This document shows, piece after piece, positions 8,094 to 13,997 of a stretch of DNA of 30,726 nucleotides (position 1 is its first letter; every line of letters begins with the position of its first letter). The stretch covers positions 1-30,726 of the forward strand of contig JAIXVS010000039.1 of assembly GCA_027482795.1 (NCBI GenBank), in the 5' to 3' direction. The position numbers and the translations under genes were made by a program. The stretch comes from Rhodobacter sp. GTDB lineage: Bacteria; Pseudomonadota; Alphaproteobacteria; Rhodobacterales; Rhodobacteraceae. The notes beneath the pieces were generated by a model, which ran no database searches, was not told the origin of the DNA, and saw only the letters and a program-made list of their open reading frames with translations.

Positions 8094-8671
8094 CAGGCAA
8101 CTCCTTGCCATTGAGAAAGGGGAAGGTTGGGGGAAAGTGGGGCAGGGGCAGATTGCGCCAGCAAGTCATCACGCAAGGCGCGGCCCTGCTGCCAAGGGCC
8201 AAAACCAGAGGCGACATTGATATGCCCAGCAAAGCCCATATCAAAAAAGCCCGCGCCAAAACTGGCAGCAAGGCTGCGCGCGCGCGAATAGCTCATCCAC
8301 GGATCATTGCGCGAGGCGACAAGGGTGGCGGGCACGTCAAAACGCGGGGTGGGGATTGGCCCGAAATGGCCAATGCGCGTTGCACCTTCGGTTTCTGCTG
8401 GGGCCACCAGTAGGGCTGCGCGAATGTTCAATTGCGGCCATTTCGCAAGCACCCGCGCAATCAACACCGCGCCCAGCGAATGGCCCACCAGAATCGCACC
8501 AGGATGGCGCAATACCGTTCCCGCCAGCTCTATTTCCCACAGGCGCGGGTCGGGCTTCGCAGGGCTGGGCAAATCGACCAAAATCGCGTCATGCTCGCTT
8601 GCCGCCCACCAGTGCTGCCAATGCGGCGCAGGCGATCCGTCTAGCCCGTGAATGATCAAAGTCTTGGTCAT
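8093..8671 (-). CDS. RBBP9/YdeN-type alpha/beta serine hydrolase
   Basis: A 192-aa single-domain alpha/beta hydrolase of the RBBP9/YdeN type. The start reads TLIIHGLDGSP (oxyanion region), the nucleophile elbow GHSLGA gives Ser65, ASRNDPWM gives the acid Asp123, and GHINVASG gives His150, so the triad is complete. AAGGAGG 6 nt upstream of ATG 8671 is a strong ribosome site. It is the first gene of the coupled module with the two membrane microproteins and the FAD protein. The upstream gap carries a TTTTATCGTG motif shared with other promoters of the sulfur island. The natural substrate of this family is generally unknown. Confidence 0.88.
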   Translation of the reverse strand: MTKTLIIHGLDGSPAPHWQHWWAASEHDAILVDLPSPAKPDPRLWEIELAGTVLRHPGAILVGHSLGAVLIARVLAKWPQLNIRAALLVAPAETEGATRIGHFGPIPTPRFDVPATLVASRNDPWMSYSRARSLAASFGAGFFDMGFAGHINVASGFGPWQQGRALRDDLLAQSAPAPLSPNLPLSQWQGVA

Positions 8672-8712
8672 CTGCGCCTCCTTGGGCGGGGTCCATAGGT
8701 TAAATCTAGTAA

Positions 8713-8722
8713 TTTTATCGTG
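8713..8722 (-). promoter_or_regulatory. Candidate operator copy 1 (CACGATAAAA) upstream of the hydrolase module
   Basis: On the minus strand this reads CACGATAAAA in an AT-rich patch 42-51 nt before the hydrolase start. The same core (CACGAT next to A-tracts) recurs at 9322-9333 and 9962-9973, and the related TACACGA occurs at 9997-10003 and 13975-13981. Found by eye; the binding protein is not known. Confidence 0.4.
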
Positions 8723-8785
8723 ATTTGGAATTCTAAAGCTTGGCAGGCCAAGAGAAGAAACTTCTATTTCGGGCCCTTGGGCAGA

Positions 8786-9259
8786 TTATCGCGTCTTGGT
8801 ATCCACGGGGTAGGCGGTGGTGTATTTCATCCGCTCCATCGCGAAATAGGATGTGACGTTCTTGATCGGCACGGCATCGGTCAGCCGCTTGTACAGGGCA
8901 TCATAGGCGGCCATATCGGGCACGGCGACATGCAGCATATAATCCATCTCGCCCGCCATTCGGTACACTTCCATGATCTGCGGAATGGCCTGAACGGCGC
9001 TGGAAAAGCTTTCTCTCCACGCTGCCGAATGGTCGGGTGCCTCAATTCCGACAAACACCGTCAGGCCAAAGCCCAGCCGCTGCGGATCGCCCAGCGCCAC
9101 CCGCGCTGTCAGCACGCCGCTGGTTTCCAATTTCTGGATACGCTTCCAGCAGGGGGTTTGCGACAGGCCCACCTTATCGGCAATAGATGCCACGGGCAGC
9201 GTGGCATCGTGCATCAGCTCGGCGATGATTTTGCGGTCAATCAGATCAAGGTCATCCAA
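8786..9259 (-). CDS. Lrp/AsnC-family regulator, DecR (YbaO)-like cysteine-responsive type
   Basis: A 157-aa protein with an N-terminal helix-turn-helix (about 1-60, LDLIDRKIIAELMHDATLPV, then SQTPCWKRIQKLE) and a C-terminal RAM effector domain (about 65-150). Segments such as TPCWKRI, RVALGDPQRLG, YRMAGEMDYML and ERMKYTT match, from memory, the DecR/YbaO subgroup, which senses cysteine and controls its desulfidation in E. coli. An in-frame TAG lies just upstream, so translation must begin at TTG 9259, preceded by AGGAG about 9 nt away. It is divergent from the Rrf2 gene. A cysteine-sensing role in the island is inferred. Confidence 0.88.
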   Translation of the reverse strand: MDDLDLIDRKIIAELMHDATLPVASIADKVGLSQTPCWKRIQKLETSGVLTARVALGDPQRLGFGLTVFVGIEAPDHSAAWRESFSSAVQAIPQIMEVYRMAGEMDYMLHVAVPDMAAYDALYKRLTDAVPIKNVTSYFAMERMKYTTAYPVDTKTR

Positions 9260-9321
9260 GGCGCAACACTCCTATGCGGTATTGCCGTTAGCATGACGCA
9301 AATCAGATAAATGTCTATATT

Positions 9322-9338
9322 TTTTATCGTGTATAAAA
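9322..9338. promoter_or_regulatory. Candidate operator copy 2, 17-bp palindrome between the regulator genes
   Basis: TTTTAT (9322-9327) and ATAAAA (9333-9338) form a perfect inverted repeat around CGTGT. The minus strand reads TACACGATAAAA, the same motif as in the cys and FMN-reductase promoters. It lies in the most AT-rich part of the 180-nt gap between the Lrp-type and Rrf2-type genes, where either promoter could be controlled. Confidence 0.45.
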
Positions 9339-9365
9339 TTATGTATATAAATCAATAATTTGACA

Positions 9366-9381
9366 GATTCTGACGAGAATC
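9366..9381. promoter_or_regulatory. GATTCT-N4-AGAATC palindrome (two GANTC sites)
   Basis: GATTCT (9366-9371) and AGAATC (9376-9381) form a perfect 6-bp inverted repeat with a 4-nt centre. Each arm contains a GANTC sequence, the methylation site of CcrM in alphaproteobacteria, and a third GANTC lies at 9407-9411. It could be an operator for one of the two divergent regulators, a methylation-sensitive element, or both. Confidence 0.4.
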
Positions 9382-9404
9382 ATGAAATCACGACCTACGC
9401 TGCG

Positions 9405-9433
9405 TTGATTCTCTGCTGAAGGCTGGCTAAACT
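9405..9433 (+). promoter_or_regulatory. Possible sigma70-type promoter of the Rrf2 gene
   Basis: TTGATT (9405-9410) and TAAACT (9428-9433) are separated by 17 nt. The ATG at 9440 begins 7 nt after the -10-like hexamer and has no well-spaced ribosome site, so the transcript could be leaderless. The match was found by eye and is moderate. Confidence 0.35.
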
Positions 9434-9439
9434 GCACGA

Positions 9440-9895
9440 ATGATCACGCAAAAGATGAAATATGCGCTGAAGGCGCTTTTGGTATTGGCAGATGAGGCGG
9501 CGCAGCCCGCCCCCGAAGCCTTGACCATTGAGGCGATTGCCAAGCGGTCAGATTCGCCAAAGCGGTTTTTGGAACATATCTTGCTGGAACTGCGCAACGC
9601 ACAAGTGGTGACATCGACGCGCGGGCGGGCAGGGGGCTATAGCCTGCTTATGGCCCCCGCCGATGTTTCCATTTCCGAAATGCTGCGCCTGATTGATGGG
9701 CCAATTGCCCCGCTTGCCTGCCTGTCGCGCCGCGCCTATCAGCGCTGCGATGATTGCACCGATGAGGCCACCTGCCGCATCCGCAAGGTCTTTGCCGAAG
9801 TGTTCTGGTCGTATCTGCTGATCATCGATTCGCTGACTTTGGCCGATATGTTGCGGTCTGGCACTGTGGCCGATCAAGTGATCGGCAAGGCTTAA
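9440..9895 (+). CDS. Rrf2-family transcriptional regulator with four cysteines, probable sulfur regulator
   Basis: A 151-aa Rrf2 protein: winged helix-turn-helix at about 1-75 (ITQKMKYALKALLVLAD, then RGRAGGYSLLMAP, the usual wing), dimerisation helix from about 113. The loop between them holds C94, C103, C106 and C112 (QRCDDCTDEATC), placed where IscR and NsrR bind an Fe-S cluster, though with four Cys and a different spacing. It lies 176 nt upstream of the sulfate-transport operon, which suggests a CymR-like role in sulfur control. CymR itself lacks such cysteines, so an Fe-S or thiol sensor is equally possible. Length is normal. Confidence 0.9.
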   Translation: MITQKMKYALKALLVLADEAAQPAPEALTIEAIAKRSDSPKRFLEHILLELRNAQVVTSTRGRAGGYSLLMAPADVSISEMLRLIDGPIAPLACLSRRAYQRCDDCTDEATCRIRKVFAEVFWSYLLIIDSLTLADMLRSGTVADQVIGKA

Positions 9896-9961
9896 GCCAA
9901 ACCACGCCGTGTGCAACAAGGGCGATGCGCCGTCGGGCGCAAAGAGAATTTTCTTCTTTTA

Positions 9962-9973
9962 ACACGATCAAAA
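9962..9973 (+). promoter_or_regulatory. Candidate operator copy 3 (ACACGATCAAAA) in the cys leader
   Basis: The stretch 9957-9973 reads TTTT, then AACACGATC, then AAAA: the ACACGA core between T- and A-tracts as in copy 2. It lies about 20 nt upstream of the -35-like hexamer of the sulfate operon. Identified by eye. Confidence 0.4.
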
Positions 9974-9990
9974 TAGGCGAGATTATTCTG

Positions 9991-10020
9991 TTGCAATACA
10001 CGACCTTCTGTGTCGATATT
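9991..10020 (+). promoter_or_regulatory. Possible cys-operon promoter overlapping candidate operator copy 4
   Basis: TTGCAA (9991-9996) and GATATT (10015-10020) with an 18-nt spacer resemble a sigma70-type promoter. TACACGAC, the shared island motif, occupies 9997-10004, directly after the -35 and inside the spacer, a position typical of repressor binding. The first gene starts at 10072 after a 50-nt leader with a strong ribosome site. Confidence 0.35.
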
Positions 10021-10071
10021 AACCCATCGAAAGGGCGCATGACGCTGCCCTGATGTTGGCAGGAGGCAGGA

Positions 10072-10287
10072 ATGACCACAGCACCATCACCGCAGGCCAA
10101 TGCCACTTGCGCTGTGCAGTTGATTGATCGGCGCACAGGTGCAGCCCACCGCGTTGGCGGGGCTGCTTTGCAACTGTTCACCTCGACGCCCGATCACGCC
10201 ATTGCCGAACTGCTGGCAGGGCGCGACCCCGCTGTGTGGGAAGCGCGCGTATCGCCCCTAGGCGGTGCGGCGGGCGGCGCGGAATGA
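10072..10287 (+). CDS. 71-aa protein preceding the sulfate transporter, unknown
   Basis: A small gene with a very strong ribosome site (AGGAGG at 10061-10066, 5 nt before ATG 10072), so it is very likely translated. The product has one cysteine near the start (NATCAVQLIDRRTG), a mixed helix/strand middle (ALQLFTSTPDHAIAELL) and a Gly/Ala-rich tail. No signal peptide or membrane span is visible. It lies 59 nt before the sulfate-binding-protein start. An ATG at 10284, in frame with the binding protein, overlaps its stop (ATGA), so coupling is possible. I do not recognise the family; it could be a small accessory or regulatory protein of sulfate uptake. Confidence 0.7.
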   Translation: MTTAPSPQANATCAVQLIDRRTGAAHRVGGAALQLFTSTPDHAIAELLAGRDPAVWEARVSPLGGAAGGAE

Positions 10288-10346
10288 CCAACATTACCCT
10301 TAAACATATCGCCTTTGGCGCAATCCAACCTGTTCAGGAGACGAAG

Positions 10347-11396
10347 ATGACAATCCAAACCGCAATCGCTGCCCCAATCGCCCCCGTGGCGCGCAAATTG
10401 AAAAACACACTGTCGGCGCTAGCCTTGGCCACCCTATCCTTTGGCGCGCTGCCTTTTGCCGCTCAGCCCGTGGCCGCCGAAAGCCTGCTGAACGTCAGCT
10501 ATGACCCAACCCGCGAATTGTACCGCGAGTTTAACGAAGCGTTTTCGGCCTATTGGGTTGCCCAAGGCAACGAAGCGCCCACATTGGAAGTCAGCCATGG
10601 CGGTTCGGGCAGCCAATCGCGCGCTGTTGTCGATGGGCTCAAGGCGCAGGTGGTGACGCTGGCACTTGCAGGCGACATTGACCGTATCGCCAAAGCAGGC
10701 CAGTTGCCGGAAGATTGGCAATCGAAACTGCCGCATAACTCTTCTCCCTATACGTCGACCATCGTGTTCTTGGTGCGCGAAGGCAACCCAAAGGGTCTGA
10801 AAGACTGGGGTGATCTGGTGGCTGACGGCGTAGAAGTGATCACGCCAAACCCAAAAACCAGTGGCGGTGCGCGTTGGAACTATCTGGCGGCTTGGGCATG
10901 GGCCGAAAAGAACGGCCAAGACCCAAAGGAATTTGTGGGCAAGCTGTACAAAAATGTTCCTGTCCTTGACCAAGCGGCGCGCGGTTCGACCACCACCTTT
11001 GCCCAAAACGGCATTGGCGATGTGCTGCTGGCGTGGGAAACCGAGGCGTATCTGGCGCTGAAGGAACTGGGCGAAGATCAGTTCGACATCGTGGTGCCGT
11101 CTCTGTCGGTTCTGGCCGAACCGCCCGTTGCCATCGTTGATGCGAATATCGAAAGCGATGCGCAGCGCAAATTGGCCGAGGGCTATCTGAACTTCCTGTA
11201 TTCGCCCGAAGGTCAGGCGATTGCCTTCAAGAACTTCTACCGCGCTTGGGATGCGTCCAAAGCCAACCCCGAAGATGTGGCGCGTTTCCCGCAGCTTGAA
11301 TTGGTTGACATTGCAAGCCTTGGCGGCTGGGCCAAAGTGCAGCCAGAACATTTCGCCGATGGCGGCATCTTTGACCAAATTTACGTTCCAAAATAA
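10347..11396 (+). CDS. cysP: Sulfate/thiosulfate ABC transporter substrate-binding protein
   Basis: A 349-aa periplasmic sulfate-binding protein of the Sbp/CysP family. A long signal peptide (basic n-region, then LSALALATLSFGALPF, cleavage near PVAA-ES) is followed by the family hallmark LLNVSYDPTRELYREFNEAF. Later motifs are VSHGGSGSQSRAVVDGL (the oxyanion-binding loop) and NPKTSGGARWNYLAAW. AGGAG at 10336-10340 supports ATG 10347. Longer in-frame starts exist at 10236 and 10284, but they would put extra residues before the signal peptide. The gene order binding protein, CysT, CysW, CysA confirms the role. It could be named sbp; sulfate versus thiosulfate cannot be told from sequence alone. 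Confidence 0.92.
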   Translation: MTIQTAIAAPIAPVARKLKNTLSALALATLSFGALPFAAQPVAAESLLNVSYDPTRELYREFNEAFSAYWVAQGNEAPTLEVSHGGSGSQSRAVVDGLKAQVVTLALAGDIDRIAKAGQLPEDWQSKLPHNSSPYTSTIVFLVREGNPKGLKDWGDLVADGVEVITPNPKTSGGARWNYLAAWAWAEKNGQDPKEFVGKLYKNVPVLDQAARGSTTTFAQNGIGDVLLAWETEAYLALKELGEDQFDIVVPSLSVLAEPPVAIVDANIESDAQRKLAEGYLNFLYSPEGQAIAFKNFYRAWDASKANPEDVARFPQLELVDIASLGGWAKVQPEHFADGGIFDQIYVPK

Positions 11397-11402
11397 GGAA
11401 AT

Positions 11403-12242
11403 ATGATGGGCAGACCCTTGATCCACCGATCCCCCATGCCGGGCCTAGGCCTAAGCATGGGGATCACCCTGACGATGCTTTCCCTGATCGTTCTTCTGCC
11501 CATCGGCGCCCTTCTGTTGAAGGGCGCCAATTATGGTTTGGCAGGGATGTGGGAAACCGTGAACCGCGAGCGTGTTTGGACAGCGCTGTTCTTATCCTTT
11601 CGGCTGTCGTTGTTTGCGGCGGTCTTTAACCTTGTGTTTGGCGTTCTGCTGGCCTGGGTGCTGGTGCGTTACCAGTTTTGGGGCCGCCGCATTCTTGACG
11701 CCGCAGTTGATCTGCCCTTTGCCCTGCCAACGGCTGTGGCGGGGCTTTCCTTGACCGCGCTTTATGCGCCAAGGGGCTTTTTCGGAGAGATGGCCGCCGA
11801 AATCGGTTGGAAAATCGCCTACACGCAGTGGGGGATTTTTATCGCGCTGGTGTTCGTGGGCCTACCATTCGTGACCCGCACCGTGCAGCCAGTGATCGAG
11901 GAAATCGAACGCGAGGTGGAAGAGGCTTCGGCCACCTTGGGCGCATCGCGTCTGTACACCCTGCGCCATGTGATCTTGCCAATGCTGACACCCGCCGCGC
12001 TGACAGGTTTTGCACTCGCACTAGCCCGCGCGGTGGGCGAATACGGATCGGTTATCTTTATCGCGGGCAACATCCCGCTGGTGACCGAAATTGCGCCGCT
12101 TCTGATCATCATCCAGCTAGAAGAATTCAACTATGACGCAGCCGCCGCCATTGGCATTGCCATGCTGCTGATCAGCTTTGCGATGCTGCTGGTCATCAAC
12201 CTGATTCAAATCTGGTCGCGCAGGAGGATTGGATATGTCTGA
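11403..12242 (+). CDS. cysT: Sulfate ABC transporter permease CysT (CysU)
   Basis: A 279-aa inner-membrane permease of the sulfate/molybdate type. The first span (GITLTMLSLIVLLPIGALLL) is at about 18-38, and family motifs FALPTAVAGLSLTALYAP and the EAA loop from E174 (EASATLGASRLYTLRHVILP) are present. It starts 6 nt after the binding-protein stop, with AAGGAA just upstream; ATG 11406 is an equally possible start one codon later. The TGA at 12240-12242 lies 8 nt inside the next gene. Length is typical for CysT. It should form the channel together with CysW. Confidence 0.93.
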   Translation: MMGRPLIHRSPMPGLGLSMGITLTMLSLIVLLPIGALLLKGANYGLAGMWETVNRERVWTALFLSFRLSLFAAVFNLVFGVLLAWVLVRYQFWGRRILDAAVDLPFALPTAVAGLSLTALYAPRGFFGEMAAEIGWKIAYTQWGIFIALVFVGLPFVTRTVQPVIEEIEREVEEASATLGASRLYTLRHVILPMLTPAALTGFALALARAVGEYGSVIFIAGNIPLVTEIAPLLIIIQLEEFNYDAAAAIGIAMLLISFAMLLVINLIQIWSRRRIGYV

Positions 12243-13113
12243 TATAACCCTAAACAAAACCGAACCCGTCCGCTTTCGATCTGCCACCGAGGAAAGCCCC
12301 GCAACTCGCTGGACGCTGATTGCCATTGGATTTATCGGCCTTTCGATCCTTGTCTTTGCCCCGCTGATCGCGGTGTTTGTCGTGGCGCTGGCCGACGGCA
12401 TTGCGGCATCCTTGAAAAGCCTTGCCTCGCGCGATGCCCGCGATGCGATCCGCCTGACACTGACCATTGCCGCCATTTCGGTGCCCCTCAATGCCATCTT
12501 CGGTGTTGCGGCGGCTTGGTTCATCACCAAGTTCGATTTTCGCGGCAAGGCGTTTTTGATCACGCTGATTGATCTGCCGTTCAGCGTCTCGCCCGTCGTC
12601 GCTGGCCTGTGCATTGTGCTGATGTTTGGCACCAATTCGCTTGTTGGCGGCTGGCTGGTGGCCAATGGCTATCCCATTGTCTTCGCCATGCCTGGCATCA
12701 TTCTGGCGACCATGTTCGTGACATTTCCCTTTGTCGCGCGCGAGTTGATCCCCGTGATGATTGAACAGGGCCGCGCCGAGGAAGAGGCGGCGCTGACCTT
12801 GGGCGCATCGGGCTGGCGGGTGTTCTTTACCGTGACCCTGCCCAATATTCGCTGGGCGCTGCTGTATGGCGTTTTGCTGTGCAATGCCCGCGCTATGGGT
12901 GAATTTGGGGCAGTGGCCGTGGTGTCGGGCAAGATACGCGGCCAAACCGCCACCATGCCCACAACCATTGAAATGCTGTATCAAGAATACCTTTCTGTCG
13001 CGGCATTCAGTTTGGCGGCAGTGCTGGCGATGCTGGCGCTGGTGACGCTACTCTTGAAAACCGCCCTTGAAATCCGCCATGCCGATCAACTCGCCACCAT
13101 GCGCCGCCATTAG
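12235..13113 (+). CDS. cysW: Sulfate ABC transporter permease CysW
   Basis: A 292-aa permease partner of CysT. The first span is at about 23-49 (LIAIGFIGLSILVFAPLIAV). Family motifs are DLPFSVSPVVAGL, an NSLVGGWL loop typical of CysW, and the EAA loop from E184 (EAALTLGASGWRVFF), ending with GEFGAVAVVSGKIRGQ. AGGAGG at 12222-12227, 7 nt before ATG 12235, decides the start over the TTG at 12229. It overlaps the end of cysT by 8 nt and is followed 8 nt later by the ATPase gene, so all are one translational unit. Confidence 0.93.
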   Translation: MSDITLNKTEPVRFRSATEESPATRWTLIAIGFIGLSILVFAPLIAVFVVALADGIAASLKSLASRDARDAIRLTLTIAAISVPLNAIFGVAAAWFITKFDFRGKAFLITLIDLPFSVSPVVAGLCIVLMFGTNSLVGGWLVANGYPIVFAMPGIILATMFVTFPFVARELIPVMIEQGRAEEEAALTLGASGWRVFFTVTLPNIRWALLYGVLLCNARAMGEFGAVAVVSGKIRGQTATMPTTIEMLYQEYLSVAAFSLAAVLAMLALVTLLLKTALEIRHADQLATMRRH

Positions 13114-13121
13114 GAGCCATC

Positions 13122-13841
13122 ATGCATATTGAAATCGATGAAATCAGCAAACAATTTGGCACCACGGCGGCGCTGTCGCCTGTGTCGCTGGCCATTCCTT
13201 CGGGCGCGCTGGTGGCGCTGCTGGGGCCTTCGGGGTCTGGCAAAACCACGCTGCTGCGCATCTTGGGCGGGCTGGAGTTTCCCACGGCGGGGCGCGTGTT
13301 GTTTGACCAGGCGGATGCCACCAATCTGACAGTGCAAGAACGCCGCGCGGGGTTCGTGTTTCAATCCTACGCGCTGTTTCGCCATATGACGGTGTTTGAT
13401 AACATCGCCTATGGCCTGAATGCGCGGCCCCGCGCGCAGCGGCCCGCGCGCGCGGAAATCGCCCGCCGTGTGACCAAGCTGCTGGAACTGATCCAACTGC
13501 CCGATATCGGCGCGCGCTATCCAAGCCAGCTGTCAGGCGGGCAGCGCCAGCGCGTGGCCCTTGCCCGCGCCTTGGCCATTGAACCGCGCATGTTGCTGCT
13601 GGACGAACCTTTTGGCGCGCTGGATGCCAAAGTGCGCAAAGAACTGCGCCAAGGCCTGCGTGATATTCACGACACCACGGGCCTGACCACGGTGTTCGTG
13701 ACCCACGACCAAGACGAGGCGATGGAGCTGGCCGATATGGTTGTCGTCATGTCGATGGGGAAAATCGAACAGGTTGGCAAACCCGCCGACATCCGCGCAA
13801 AACCCGCAACCCCCTTTGTGCGCGAGTTTATTGGGGCCTAA
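13122..13841 (+). CDS. cysA: Sulfate ABC transporter ATP-binding protein CysA, short form
   Basis: A 239-aa ATPase with Walker A GPSGSGKTT (35-43), signature LSGGQ (137-141), Walker B LLLDEP (D161/E162) and the H-loop in FVTHDQDEAMELAD. The protein ends at VREFIGA, just after the nucleotide-binding domain, whereas the usual CysA (about 350 residues) carries a C-terminal regulatory extension with TOBE-like folds. No remnant of that extension is seen before the terminator 28 nt downstream, so the short form appears genuine. The start at 13122 follows TAGGAG, 8 nt after cysW. It energises the CysTW channel. Confidence 0.92.
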   Translation: MHIEIDEISKQFGTTAALSPVSLAIPSGALVALLGPSGSGKTTLLRILGGLEFPTAGRVLFDQADATNLTVQERRAGFVFQSYALFRHMTVFDNIAYGLNARPRAQRPARAEIARRVTKLLELIQLPDIGARYPSQLSGGQRQRVALARALAIEPRMLLLDEPFGALDAKVRKELRQGLRDIHDTTGLTTVFVTHDQDEAMELADMVVVMSMGKIEQVGKPADIRAKPATPFVREFIGA

Positions 13842-13868
13842 GGCGCTTGCGTTGATGAGATGTGACAG

Positions 13869-13894
13869 GGGGGCAGAGAATATCTGCCCCCTTT
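13869..13894 (+). terminator. Terminator of the sulfate-transport operon
   Basis: GGGGGCAGA (13869-13877) pairs perfectly with TCTGCCCCC (13883-13891) around a 5-nt loop, followed by TTT. It lies 28 nt after the cysA stop and separates the sulfate operon from the organosulfur operon, which therefore likely has its own promoter. Confidence 0.75.
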
Positions 13895-13974
13895 CGCCGT
13901 TCAAATACAGGCGAAATTGCCCAAAACGGGTGCGGTCTTTGGAATGGAGTTTGGGGCAGGGTAGGGGTAGAAAA

Positions 13975-13997
13975 TACACGACAAGATAAATCGTGTA
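13975..13997. promoter_or_regulatory. Candidate operator copy 5: perfect dyad TACACGA-N9-TCGTGTA
   Basis: TACACGA (13975-13981) and TCGTGTA (13991-13997) are perfect 7-bp arms separated by 9 nt, and the right arm directly abuts the ATG at 13998. The half-site is the same as in the cys promoter (9997-10003) and, inverted, at 9327-9333. GATAAA at 13985-13990, inside the dyad, could be a -10 element of a leaderless transcript starting at the ATG. Confidence 0.55.

Noticed and set aside
10434..11426. 330-codon open frame on the minus strand opposite the sulfate-binding-protein gene
   Set aside because: It lies entirely over a clearly coding, family-identified gene, has no ribosome site and no recognisable domain; long antisense frames are common in GC-rich coding DNA.
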